64,000 nt of DNA, from assembly GCA_050008495.1 (NCBI GenBank), contig JBEKMN010000014.1, forward strand, positions 1 through 64,000, read 5' to 3'. Under the pieces are notes generated by a model. The model had not been told where the DNA came from. It saw nothing but the letters and a program-made list of their open reading frames with translations, and searched no databases. Numbering within the stretch: the stretch's first letter is position 1; each line of letters opens with the position of its first letter. The position numbers and the translations under genes are program-made. This document shows positions 22,433 to 30,911 of this stretch, in pieces. Origin of the DNA: CAVROP01 sp050008495. Its GTDB lineage: Bacteria; Acidobacteriota; Terriglobia; UBA7540.

Positions 22433-25012
22433 TCATTCATACCTCAGCGCCACCATGGGATCGACCTTGGTGGCGCGGCGAGCGGGAAGGTAGCAGGCCA
22501 CCAAGCCCACGACTATTAACACCAGGCATGCGCCGAGGAATGTCACGGCGTCCCTGGCATGGACTTGGAAGAGCATGCTTTCCAAGGCGCGTGTTGACGC
22601 CCAGGCGCTTGCCAGTCCGAGCCCAACGCCGGTCATGATGAGACCGACGCCCTGTCCCAGGATCATTTCGAGAACGTCGACTCTTTCTGCGCCCAGCGCC
22701 ATGCGTACCCCGATTTCGTGTGTGCGGTTTTGCACCGAGTAGTTCAGAAGGCCGTAAACTCCCACCGCAGCAAGCGTGAGGGCGAGGGCGGCAAACGCCA
22801 GCACCAGCAGCATGTAAAAACGCGGAACCGTGACGGATTCGGAGAGCAGGTCGTCGATCGGCGCCAGCGCGCCGATCGTAACGTTCTTATTCCAAGAATG
22901 AATCTCCTTTCGAACCAGGTCCGCCACGCTCGAAGGCGGAAGTGTTGTCCTGATGAGCACGTAAACGCCGTTGCCCCATTCGGTCTGCTGGCGCGAAAAG
23001 TAAACGTTGGGCATAGGATCGCCATCCACTCCGAACCCCTTTACGTTATCGACGATTCCGACGACCGTGAGCCACGGGTCGCCCGCAAACCGGATGTGTC
23101 TGCCGATAGGGTCTTGGCTCTGGAAGCAGCGGCGCGCCAGCGCCTGGTTGATAACGGCCACACGTGGCGCGGTCGCCGTATCGCTTGCTGCGATGAAGCG
23201 GCCTTGGCGCAAGGCGATGCCGGCGGCGCGGAAATAATCAGCGGTGACAGGTGTCTTACCTGCATCAAGTTCCACGCCAGGCGTTGCGGGCACGCCTTCG
23301 ACCTCTATTGGAGCGTTTGTGCCAGGCGCATCAATCGGGAACGAGGCGGCGGCGCCAGCTGACTGGACCCCAGGCAGCCCGCGGAGGCGCTCCAACAGGT
23401 CATCGATGTGTGGGTTGACGTTCCAAGGAAGTTCAACAGCCAAGAGGCCGGCTGGCCGGAAACCCAAGGGAACGCTCACGCGGCGAACGAAGCTGCGCAA
23501 CAATAGTCCCGCCCCGGTCAAAAGCATCACCGAAAGCGCAACTTGCACCACGGCCAGCACGCTGCGGCCCCGCGAATGGGAACTTTTGCCGCATTGACGC
23601 TCCGAGCCGTCTTTCAGTTCCTCGTTCAAATCCGGCTTCGAGGATCGCACGGCCGGCGCGAGGCCAAATAATATCCCCATGAAGACTGCAACCAACAGCG
23701 TGAACAACAGCATGCGAGGATTGACAGCGATTTCCTCAATTCGGGGAAGTTTGACAGGATCAAAGGCCACGAAAGCGCGCACTCCCACGTAGGCCCAAAC
23801 GACCCCGAGTCCACCGCCCGCTATGGCCAGCAGAATACTCTCACCCAGAACGTATCGGATCAGCCGCGGGCGACTGGCGCCCATCGCCCGCCTCAGCGCA
23901 AATTCCCGCTTGTGAGTTGTGGCGCGCGCCAGCATCAGGCTGGCGACATTCGCACAAGCGATAAGCAACAGGCACCCGACAGCCCCCATCAGCACCAGAA
24001 GGGAGCGCCTGACCTCGCCCACGGTCTGATCCAGAAGTGAGACCACATTAACACCGATACCCGGCTCACCGTTTTCCTTTGGGTACGCCTGGCGAAGGCG
24101 GGCCGCGATGGTGTCCATCTCGGTTTGTGCTTGGGCAATGCTGATATTGGGCTTGAGCTTCCCGATCACTCGCAGATAATGGTCACCCCTGGTCGTCCCG
24201 AGCGCGTCCTGCGGCAAGGGGAACCAAGCCTCATCGTTCGGCGGGAAACTGAATCCCGGCGGCATGATCCCGACCACTGTGTACGGTTTACGATCTAACT
24301 CAATGGTCTTGCCGATCAGGTTGGGGTCCGCGCCGAGTCTGCGCCAGAGCGAGTCGCTGAGGATGACAACCCGGAAGCCGTCGTGGCGCTGCTCTTCTGA
24401 AGAAAAAGGGCGACCGCGGGCGGGCATCACACCCAGCGCGTCAAAGAAGTCGCTGCTCACGCGATCGCCGGGAACGTCGGTGGGCTCGCCGTTGACCGTT
24501 ATCTGCCCTCCCCAGCCCCACCACGTCGCCAAGTGTTGCAGGGTCTTGCTTTGTTCCTTCCAATCCCGGAAGTTCGCGGGAGCTACCACGACACGGTTCT
24601 CGCCCCTGATCGCCCACGTTTCCCAGACCAACACCAGCCGCCCGGGATCCTTGAAGGGCAGCGGACGAAGCAACACCGCATAGACGATACTGAAAATCGC
24701 GGTATTGGCTCCGATGCCCAGGGCAAGCGTTAGGACTGCAACCAGAGTAAAGCTCGGAGTCCTCACGAGCTTTCGCACAGCGAGACGGAGATCTTCCCAA
24801 AACGATTCGAGCCAAGCCAGGCTGTTCATGTGGAAGATCTCCTCTCGGATCAGCGTGGTGTTGCCCAGCTTTCGAAGCGCCGCATGCCGCGCCTCTCCGG
24901 GCGACATGCCGCGCGCCATATTTTCCTCGGTCTCGATTTCGAGATAGTCTTCGAGCTCACGCGCTCGTTCTTCATCCCAGTAGCGACGGCGGAAGAAGCG
25001 TGTCCAGCTCAT
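22433..25012 (-). CDS. ADOP-type ABC transporter permease, first of a tandem trio
   Basis: An 859-residue protein directly behind padR. The head reads YWDEERARELEDYLEIETEE and GMSPGEARHAALRKLGN. Then come a helix (FTLVAVLTLALGIGANTAIFS), a MacB core, the first FtsX block (GAVGCLLLIACANVASLMLARATTHKR), a second core and the closing FtsX block ending PARRATKVDPMVALRYE. Role is as for the two copies downstream: a MacB-like permease unit that needs a separate ATPase. The three genes are 109-117 bases apart, with repeat-filled gaps, and probably share the padR promoter. Confidence 0.92.
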   Translation of the reverse strand: MSWTRFFRRRYWDEERARELEDYLEIETEENMARGMSPGEARHAALRKLGNTTLIREEIFHMNSLAWLESFWEDLRLAVRKLVRTPSFTLVAVLTLALGIGANTAIFSIVYAVLLRPLPFKDPGRLVLVWETWAIRGENRVVVAPANFRDWKEQSKTLQHLATWWGWGGQITVNGEPTDVPGDRVSSDFFDALGVMPARGRPFSSEEQRHDGFRVVILSDSLWRRLGADPNLIGKTIELDRKPYTVVGIMPPGFSFPPNDEAWFPLPQDALGTTRGDHYLRVIGKLKPNISIAQAQTEMDTIAARLRQAYPKENGEPGIGVNVVSLLDQTVGEVRRSLLVLMGAVGCLLLIACANVASLMLARATTHKREFALRRAMGASRPRLIRYVLGESILLAIAGGGLGVVWAYVGVRAFVAFDPVKLPRIEEIAVNPRMLLFTLLVAVFMGILFGLAPAVRSSKPDLNEELKDGSERQCGKSSHSRGRSVLAVVQVALSVMLLTGAGLLLRSFVRRVSVPLGFRPAGLLAVELPWNVNPHIDDLLERLRGLPGVQSAGAAASFPIDAPGTNAPIEVEGVPATPGVELDAGKTPVTADYFRAAGIALRQGRFIAASDTATAPRVAVINQALARRCFQSQDPIGRHIRFAGDPWLTVVGIVDNVKGFGVDGDPMPNVYFSRQQTEWGNGVYVLIRTTLPPSSVADLVRKEIHSWNKNVTIGALAPIDDLLSESVTVPRFYMLLVLAFAALALTLAAVGVYGLLNYSVQNRTHEIGVRMALGAERVDVLEMILGQGVGLIMTGVGLGLASAWASTRALESMLFQVHARDAVTFLGACLVLIVVGLVACYLPARRATKVDPMVALRYE

Positions 25013-25019
25013 GATTAGC

Positions 25020-25130
25020 TCTCAGCTTTCAGTCATCAGTAATCAGTTCTCAGTTATCAGTACCCAGTAAGGGCGCCAGGGACCTGCGGCGTGAGGACTG
25101 AGAACTGACAACTGACGACTGACAACTGAC
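25020..25130. repeat. CAGT-type inverted repeat between padR and the first permease
   Basis: TCAGCTTTCAGTCATCAGTA on the left and GAGAACTGACAACTGACGAC on the right are inverted versions of the same motif. Its location inside the operon could attenuate transcription past padR. Confidence 0.75.
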
Positions 25131-25135
25131 GTGGT

Positions 25136-25495
25136 TCATGGCGTCCCTTCCGAAGGTCGCAAAACGCGATTGACGGCGCGCACCAGTTCGTCCCAGCGGC
25201 TGGTTTGCTGGGCCAATTGCCGGCGGCCCGCGGGCGTCAGCCGGTAGTAGCGGGCCTTGCGGTTGTTTTCCGAAGTGCCCCAGAAGGAGGCAATCCAGCC
25301 ACGGTCCTCCAGCCGATGCAAAGCCGGATAGAGGGAGCCATGCTCGACTTGCAGGACATCTTCGGAACGGTGTTCGATGGCGTAGGCGATGGTGTGGCCA
25401 TGCGCGGGGCCGAGCACCAGCGTCTGTAGAATCAGCAGGTCGAGCGTGCCCTGAAGCAGCTCGCCTTCGAGCGGTGGTGAACCTTTCTTAGGCAT
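25136..25495 (-). CDS. PadR family transcriptional regulator
   Basis: A 119-residue protein: MPKKGSPPLEGELLQGTLDL, LILQTLVLGPAHGHTIAYAI, HGSLYPALHRLEDRGWIASFWG and SENNRKARYYRLTPAGRRQL. This is the PadR winged helix with the Y-P-A-L-x-R-L-E recognition helix and the K-A-R-Y-Y-R-L-T-x-x-G wing. PadR proteins repress neighbouring transporter genes until they bind a small hydrophobic ligand. The ATG at 25495 is chosen since homology begins there. It is the first gene of the operon with three ADOP permeases and likely controls itself. Confidence 0.93.
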   Translation of the reverse strand: MPKKGSPPLEGELLQGTLDLLILQTLVLGPAHGHTIAYAIEHRSEDVLQVEHGSLYPALHRLEDRGWIASFWGTSENNRKARYYRLTPAGRRQLAQQTSRWDELVRAVNRVLRPSEGTP

Positions 25496-25541
25496 GGGAC
25501 GGTTATACTCCCATAGATCATCTACCACAAGAGAAAAATGC

Positions 25542-25570
25542 ATAATACCTCGATTTTGTCGATGCGACAA
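25542..25570 (-). promoter_or_regulatory. padR promoter with overlapping palindromic operator
   Basis: On the minus strand TTGTCG (25565-25570), 17 bp, TATTAT (25542-25547). The palindrome TTGTCGATGCGACAA (25556-25570) covers the -35 element, the expected place for an autoregulatory site. Confidence 0.65.
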
Positions 25571-25678
25571 GATGACCGCATTGAAGGATCGAGGGGGTCT
25601 AGAGAAGATTAGCGATGGGTTGGTGACGGCCTCGGTGTGTTGCACGCGGGGTCGCGGTTCATGCGCCAGTCCGGCGAT

Positions 25679-25704
25679 TGTAGGGGGACGGCGTGCCGTC
25701 CCCT
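25679..25704. repeat. GTAGGGGGACGGCGTGCCGTCCCC palindrome
   Basis: A palindrome of a dispersed family. Close relatives are at 61424-61447 and 61468-61496. It lies between padR and the amidohydrolase. Confidence 0.75.
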
Positions 25705-25746
25705 CGCGGTTAAGCCACTAACCAACCGAGGGTGGGGCAAGCCCCC

Positions 25747-26862
25747 CTACATAATGCCGGGCAGCCAGTGAACCGCGTTGTCATGGAAAATCTTGCGCAG
25801 AACTGGGCCGGGCAGGGCGAGACCTTGATAACGGTGGCCCTTGTATTCGACGGACTGGTCCGTGGCGAAGAATTTCCAATCGCGCGCGTAGGTGTCCGTA
25901 AACTCCGTGAGCGCCGCCTCGGTCTTGTCCTTCGGCATTACCACAATATCGGTCGCATAGAGGATGCGGTCCTGGTATTTGATCAGAAAGGCTCGCACCT
26001 TATCGCGGGGCTGGAGCATGAAGTAGGGGACGCGCGCGGCGGTGTCAACGGCAAAATTGGGGAAGCGGTCAAAGCGTTGGGCCATCTGGTTCACATCCGA
26101 TTCCATGCTTCCTAAGTGCGCGCCAATCACTCGCAGATTAGGGTTCTCCGCCACGAGGTGATCGCGGGCAGCGAGAATGGCCGCCTTTGAGGGCCACTCG
26201 GGATGAGCGTAAGCGTATTCCTCAGGATGCTGCTGGTAGTACTCATAGTCGGGACTGGCGGGGTTGGGCGCCTGCCAGCACGAATCGGGCTCCGCCAGGT
26301 GCGCCACGACGGTACGATGATGGGCGGCAATGTCCTTATAGATGGGCTCGAAGGCGGGATCATCGGGCATCACATATTTGCCCGCCTTGGATTTCATCTC
26401 CATGCCCATGACTTTGTAGATCTTCACGGCGATGGCCCCAGCGGCAAAATCCGCATCGAGCTGCTGGATGGCGCGCCGGCTGAATCCCGGCTCCTCGAAG
26501 CCATAGGGGCTGAAGGTCGTACAGAAAACCGCCCGGCCGCGTGTAGTACGGGCGACCTTGAGCACGTCGCTGCGCTGCGGCTCAATTCCGTTGCCGTAGG
26601 GATCGCGATCGTCGATGACGCAGATGTTGAGAATATGCAGCTTCAATCGTTCCAAAAGGGCGCCTAAAGCCGGATCGTCTTTGTAAACGTGGGTGTGAGC
26701 GTCGATCGGAGCCAGAGCACTGAAGCCGGCGAGTTCGTCTTGCGGCGGCGGGCCGGTTCTGGCTCCGCAGAGTGGAGTCGAATCCAGAGCCCAGAGCAGC
26801 GCGGCCATACCGGCCAACACTGCCATCGCCGCAAATATCAAGTTCCATTTCGCGAATCTCAC
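25747..26862 (-). CDS. Amidohydrolase-family (Amidohydro_2) protein, membrane-anchored or exported
   Basis: A 371-residue protein with a hydrophobic N-terminus (WNLIFAAMAVLAGMAALLWAL) followed by a TIM-barrel metal hydrolase: PIDAHTHVYKDDP (H-x-H metal site), GAIAVKIYKVMGM, HHRTVVAHLAEP, LRVIGAHLGSME and RILYATDIVVMP (late aspartate). This layout is shared by ACMSD-like decarboxylases and lactonases. The substrate is unknown. An unusual PNPASPDYEYYQQHPEEYAY insert precedes the fifth strand. It is divergent from the sugar-isomerase cluster, separated by about 290 bases that hold one promoter and no further gene. Confidence 0.82.
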   Translation of the reverse strand: MRFAKWNLIFAAMAVLAGMAALLWALDSTPLCGARTGPPPQDELAGFSALAPIDAHTHVYKDDPALGALLERLKLHILNICVIDDRDPYGNGIEPQRSDVLKVARTTRGRAVFCTTFSPYGFEEPGFSRRAIQQLDADFAAGAIAVKIYKVMGMEMKSKAGKYVMPDDPAFEPIYKDIAAHHRTVVAHLAEPDSCWQAPNPASPDYEYYQQHPEEYAYAHPEWPSKAAILAARDHLVAENPNLRVIGAHLGSMESDVNQMAQRFDRFPNFAVDTAARVPYFMLQPRDKVRAFLIKYQDRILYATDIVVMPKDKTEAALTEFTDTYARDWKFFATDQSVEYKGHRYQGLALPGPVLRKIFHDNAVHWLPGIM

Positions 26863-27084
26863 TTTGTGCCTCCTGCCATTAGATCAGTAGAACCCAGGTT
26901 GACGACAGTTTCACTTTGTCAGTATCCGAATGTTTCGCAGGGTTACACTTATACACGGGACAGCACCCTGTCAAGTCGAAAAAAACAGCGTAAATGTCTA
27001 TGATTGCGTGTACTGAGGGCGGCGGGGATTGATGGCCTCATTGGGTCACGGCCTCGAAGGCGGGGATCCACCGTGTTATTCTGT

Positions 27085-27111
27085 TTGACAAACGAAGCGA
27101 AACGTTATAAA
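27085..27111 (+). promoter_or_regulatory. Candidate promoter of the SIS/PfkB cluster
   Basis: TTGACA (27085-27090) and TATAAA (27106-27111) with a 15-bp spacer, shorter than ideal. The expected start near 27118 supports initiation at 27150 rather than 27111. Confidence 0.45.
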
Positions 27112-27149
27112 TGGAAAGAGGCCGAGAAAACAACTGGGAGAAGCGCTTT

Positions 27150-28232
27150 ATGATTTCACGAGGTGTGGCTGTCGAAGCAAAAACGCAGAACGAGATTCTT
27201 TCCCAACCGGGTTGCTGGGAAGAATGCTTTAAAGCACTGGACGAAGGCGCGCAGCTCGAACAAGCCGCAAAGTGGGACGCCAAAGACGCTGAATACGTCT
27301 TCATCGGTTGCGGCTCGAGCTACTACATTTCTCAGGCGGCCTCGGCAAGCTGGGGATTGATCACCGGAAGGCGGGCCTGGGCTGTTCCGGCGTCCGAGGT
27401 GCTTCTTTACCCGGACCTGGTCCTGAACGGGGCGGCGAAGTGCCAGCCCGTTCTGGTGTCACGATCCGGCCACTCCTCAGAGGTGGTTCGGGCGGCGGAG
27501 TACCTGGAGCGCACCCGAAACATTCGCACGCTGGCCATCAGTTGCTCCACGGGTCACCCACTCGAGGAGATCTCCGCCTTCACAATCCACCTTCTGCCGG
27601 CCGACGAAAAAAGCGTGGTGATGACCCGATCGTTCACCTCCATGCTGCTGGGTTTGCAGTCCCTGGCCGCGCATGTGGCGCGCCGGAAGGAAGTCACCGA
27701 CGGGCTCCGGCGGCTACCCGCAGGAGTCCAGCCGATCCTGGATTCGGTCAATCCCAGGATTCAGGAATTCGTTCAAGCCCGATCTTTTGCCGATTACGTC
27801 TTCCTTGGCCAGGGGCCGTTCTTCGGCATTGCTTCGGAAGGCCAGCTCAAGATCAAAGAGATGTCCTGTTCTTATGCGCAGGTCTTTCATACACTGGAAT
27901 TCCGCCACGGCCCCAAGGCCATTGTCGGACCCGAAACCCTCATCACGTTTCTTCTTTCGGAAACGGGGTATGGGGCGGAGCGTGAAGTGTTGGAGGAGAT
28001 GAAAGAGTTGGGTGGAACGACGCTGGTGATTACCAACCAGGCCGACGCGGTGGTGCGAAGAAACGCGGATTTCCTCGTCGAGCTCAAGCTCGAGGTACCC
28101 GAATGCGCAAGACTTGCCGCCTACCTCGTGACCTGCCAGTTGTTGGGGCTCCACACAGGATTGAAGAAAGGTTACGATATCGACCGGCCGCGAAATCTGT
28201 CGAGGGCCGTGATCCTCAGCGGGAGAACGTAA
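27150..28232 (+). CDS. SIS-domain sugar isomerase/deaminase
   Basis: A 360-residue protein with two SIS (phosphosugar-binding) modules and no glutaminase domain. The first has EYVFIGCGSSYYISQAASAS, PVLVSRSGHSSEVVRAAEYL and LAISCSTGHPLEEIS. The second has YVFLGQGPFFGIASEGQLKI KEM and FHTLEFRHGPKAIVG. This resembles AgaS and the isomerase half of GlmS, suggesting an aldose-ketose isomerase or amino-sugar-phosphate deaminase. The start at 27150 (GGGAG upstream) fits the promoter. The stop codon lies inside the first unit of a 40-bp tandem repeat. It heads a cluster with a PfkB kinase. Confidence 0.88.
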   Translation: MISRGVAVEAKTQNEILSQPGCWEECFKALDEGAQLEQAAKWDAKDAEYVFIGCGSSYYISQAASASWGLITGRRAWAVPASEVLLYPDLVLNGAAKCQPVLVSRSGHSSEVVRAAEYLERTRNIRTLAISCSTGHPLEEISAFTIHLLPADEKSVVMTRSFTSMLLGLQSLAAHVARRKEVTDGLRRLPAGVQPILDSVNPRIQEFVQARSFADYVFLGQGPFFGIASEGQLKIKEMSCSYAQVFHTLEFRHGPKAIVGPETLITFLLSETGYGAEREVLEEMKELGGTTLVITNQADAVVRRNADFLVELKLEVPECARLAAYLVTCQLLGLHTGLKKGYDIDRPRNLSRAVILSGRT

Positions 28233-28380
28233 AGAAACCGGGAAGTCTGCCATCCTGCGCGGGAGATCGTGAAGAAGCCGGAAAGCCTGTCATCCTGAGC
28301 GGGAGATCGTGAAGAAGCCGGAAAGCCTGTCATCCTGAGCGGGAGATCGTGAAGAAGCCGGAAAGCCTGTCATCCTGAGC
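28221..28380. repeat. 40-bp tandem repeat overlapping the SIS stop codon
   Basis: Four units (28221, 28261, 28301, 28341). The last three are identical and the first is diverged and contains the SIS stop codon. Each unit ends with CATCCTGAGC of the REP-like family. Confidence 0.95.
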
Positions 28381-28545
28381 GCAGCGAAGGGTCTCGGCAG
28401 TTGATTTTAACCTGGACGACCTGCAAACGACTGCAGCGGTCCTTCGCTTCGCTCAGGATGACAGGCAACAGGCTCAGGATGACAGGTAAGGGCGCAGGAT
28501 GAGAGGGAAGGCGTACAGGATGCGAGCCTATCGGCTTTTTCACAC
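28381..28545. repeat. REP-like copy and 21-bp degenerate tandem repeat
   Basis: GCAGCGAAGG (28381) completes a REP-like arm. The inverse arm CCTTCGCTTCGCTCAGGATG is at 28441. Then CTCAGGATGACAGG repeats about every 21 bases from 28452 to about 28520, decaying along the way. Confidence 0.8.
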
Positions 28546-28571
28546 CTCCAGAGTGGAAGGGATGATCTCAA

Positions 28572-29528
28572 GTGCCTCGTTTTGATGTCACAGTCGTGGG
28601 CGAGTTGAACCTGGATCTGATCCTCTACGGACTTCCGGAGCAGCTTGAGCCGGAACGTGAATTGTTGGCCAACCGTTTGGCGCTGACCCTGGGAAGCTCT
28701 TCGGCTATATTTGCCCACAACTTGTCGGTGATGGGGAGCAAGGTCGGATTCATCTCCCGCATTGGAGAGGATCCGCTCGGGCAGATTGCGCTTGATCGAC
28801 TGGCGGCCGGCGGAGTCGATGTGTCAAAAGTGCGGCGAGCGAGTGGCCCGACAACTACGGGTCTTACCGTCATCCTGCCGCGGACGGACTGCCGCAACAT
28901 TCTGACTTATCCCGGAACGATGGACGAGATGTGTTTGGAGGATCTGGACCTTGAGTACCTCTCGGATTCGAGACACTTTCACCTTTCGTCTTTCTTTTTA
29001 CATCGCGCCCTCCGTTCGCGCATCCCGGAATTGTTCGCGACGATGAAACAGAAAGGCCTTACCACATCGCTGGATACGAATGATGATCCTGCGGACCGTT
29101 GGGGGGACGACTTGTTTGAAGTCCTGAAGCATGTGGATGTCTTTTTCGCCAACGAGCGCGAGGCGCAGAAGATTGCGCGCGCCGACAGCGTGGAAGCGGC
29201 CATTGCCGCACTTGCCCCACTCGTTCCCATTCTGGTGGTGAAGCTGGGAGGACAGGGAGCGCTGGCTCGCGGTCCGTCGGGAGAGGTACGATGCCCGGCG
29301 CTGGCAGTCGAGGTGGTTGACCCGGTGGGAGCAGGAGATAGCTTTGACGCGGGGTTCATTCACCAGTACGTGCGAGGAGCGGCGCTGCCGGACTGCGTCG
29401 CGCACGGCAACACCGCCGGAGCGTTTTCTACAACTCGCCCCGGCGGTACGGAAGCCTTCCGCGACCGGAAGCGCTGTGAGGATTTCTTTCGTGGCGTCCG
29501 AGACGCGGACCCGCAGATGCTGACCTGA
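28572..29528 (+). CDS. PfkB-family carbohydrate kinase
   Basis: A 318-residue ribokinase-fold enzyme. The N-terminus VTVVGELNLDLILYG, the glycine-rich GSSSAIFAHNLSVMGSKVGF, and the PfkB signature 1 region ISRIGEDPLGQIALDRLAAG are present. Signature 2 VVDPVGAGDSFDAGFIHQYV contains the catalytic aspartate (GAGDSFD) and anion hole. It would phosphorylate the sugar handled by the SIS isomerase. The sugar cannot be named. The start at 28572 is the first Met of the frame and matches PRFDVTVVGE, the family opening. Confidence 0.92.
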   Translation: MPRFDVTVVGELNLDLILYGLPEQLEPERELLANRLALTLGSSSAIFAHNLSVMGSKVGFISRIGEDPLGQIALDRLAAGGVDVSKVRRASGPTTTGLTVILPRTDCRNILTYPGTMDEMCLEDLDLEYLSDSRHFHLSSFFLHRALRSRIPELFATMKQKGLTTSLDTNDDPADRWGDDLFEVLKHVDVFFANEREAQKIARADSVEAAIAALAPLVPILVVKLGGQGALARGPSGEVRCPALAVEVVDPVGAGDSFDAGFIHQYVRGAALPDCVAHGNTAGAFSTTRPGGTEAFRDRKRCEDFFRGVRDADPQMLT

Positions 29529-29613
29529 AGGTCAGCGCTAAGAAGCGGTTCCACAGTCGAGGAATGGCTGGCCAGGGCGAACTCAAGGCCCACCCTTACA
29601 AGCCGGAAGGTAA

Positions 29614-30468
29614 ATGACAGTGACCATTGATTTCCATACGCACCCAGTTCTGATACGTGAGTTCACTGAAAAATACCCGAATTACATACGTGTGGCGCGA
29701 GAAGTCTTCAATATCGGGAACAACTTTCAGCCGCTGGAGACTTTCTTCCTGCAAATGGATGTGGCGGGGATTGAGAAGGCGGTTCTCCTACCCATCGCCT
29801 GCGAGCGGGCGCGCAAAGATCCGGTCAGCAGCAACGAACAGGTGGCCGAACTTTGCGGCATGTCGGACCGCTTCATCGGGTTCGCAAGCGTCGATCCGAT
29901 GTTGCCGAACGCGCCGAAGGCACTCGAATCCGCCATCACCGGGCTTGGCCTCAAAGGCCTGAAGCTCGACGCGGCGCTTCAGGATTTCGACTTGAATGAC
30001 CCCGCGGTTTTCGATGTCTACGAAGCAGCCGCCTCGCTGCGAATCCCGGTGCTGATTCATACGGGAATGAGCTGGGCGCCGGGGACTCCGCTCGAGCAAG
30101 GGCAACCGCTCCTGCTGGAGAAAGCTATTCGAAGATTCTCGAACCTGCGTTTTGTGCTGGCTCACTGGGGATGGCCCTGGGTTTGGGATGCTACCGCTTT
30201 GGCCCTGAAGTATCCCAACGTATTCCTTGATACCTCCTGCCTTTACTACGACGGTCCGACGGAGTTCTTCCAGTTTGTTTTCAGCCGGCAAATTCCGACT
30301 ACGCTGATTGAACGGAGTCTCAGAAACCAGGTCGCATTCGGCTCCAATTACCCTCGCGTCGAGATCAAAAACATAGTTCGGGCGCTCAAGTCGTTGTCGC
30401 TGACGGATGGGTGTCTGGAGAAGATTTTCTCAACGAACGCGGAAGGCTTGCTGGGGATGCGCCAATGA
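29614..30468 (+). CDS. Amidohydrolase (Amidohydro_2) of the SIS/PfkB cluster
   Basis: A 284-residue TIM-barrel protein: TIDFHTHPVL (metal H-x-H), VLLPIACERARKDPVSSNEQ, GLKGLKLDAALQDF, IPVLIHTGMSWAPGTPLEQG, LRFVLAHWGWPWVWDATALA and VFLDTSC. The late metal aspartate strand is replaced by VAFGSNYPRVEIKN, with S-N where family members often have S-D. That may mean single-metal or altered chemistry. It is coupled to the next gene by an ATGA overlap at 30465. Likely role: opening or deacylation of a cluster intermediate (inference). Confidence 0.85.
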   Translation: MTVTIDFHTHPVLIREFTEKYPNYIRVAREVFNIGNNFQPLETFFLQMDVAGIEKAVLLPIACERARKDPVSSNEQVAELCGMSDRFIGFASVDPMLPNAPKALESAITGLGLKGLKLDAALQDFDLNDPAVFDVYEAAASLRIPVLIHTGMSWAPGTPLEQGQPLLLEKAIRRFSNLRFVLAHWGWPWVWDATALALKYPNVFLDTSCLYYDGPTEFFQFVFSRQIPTTLIERSLRNQVAFGSNYPRVEIKNIVRALKSLSLTDGCLEKIFSTNAEGLLGMRQ

Positions 30469-30896
30469 TCATCAAGCTAGAAAGGGTGAAGGTTCAAAGC
30501 CGCAAGTCCGAAGAGGCGATCAACATCACACCGAGAGTGGATGAAATCGTGGAGAAGAGCGGGGTGAAGAACGGAGTGGTCAACGTCATGACCTGCCACA
30601 CTTCCTCGGGTTTGCTGGTGACGGAGGGTATCCCTTGCCTTGAGGAAGACATTCTCACGCATTTCTCACGGCTGTTTCCTGAAGAGGAAGATTATCATCA
30701 CCGGCGCTATCTTGACTTCGACGGCCGCATGGGCTTCAACGCGGACTCCCACCTGAAAAGCATCCTGGGCGGAATTCAGTGCATGTTCCCGATTGAAAAC
30801 GGCAAAATCGTGCGGGGCTCACGCCAGACCATCTACTTTATGGAGTATGATGGGCCGCTGGAGAGAGTGTACGTCGTACAGGTCCTGGGGGAATAG
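30465..30896 (+). CDS. YjbQ/UPF0047 family protein
   Basis: A 143-residue protein: MIIKLERVKVQSRKSEEAIN, ITPRVDEIVEKSGVKNGVVN, VMTCHTSSGLLVTEGIPCLE, and later HLKSILGGIQCMFPIENGKI and GSRQTIYFMEYDGP. The T-C-H-T-S-S-x-L motif and the closing R-Q-x-I-x-F-x-E-x-D-G-P are diagnostic. Some members have been reported to have weak thiamine-phosphate-synthase activity, but the physiological role is unsettled. The start codon overlaps the stop of the amidohydrolase (ATGA), so the two are tightly co-translated. This strengthens a functional link between a YjbQ protein and carbohydrate enzymes. Confidence 0.9.
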   Translation: MIIKLERVKVQSRKSEEAINITPRVDEIVEKSGVKNGVVNVMTCHTSSGLLVTEGIPCLEEDILTHFSRLFPEEEDYHHRRYLDFDGRMGFNADSHLKSILGGIQCMFPIENGKIVRGSRQTIYFMEYDGPLERVYVVQVLGE

Positions 30897-30911
30897 GCGC
30901 GCAGAAGGCAC

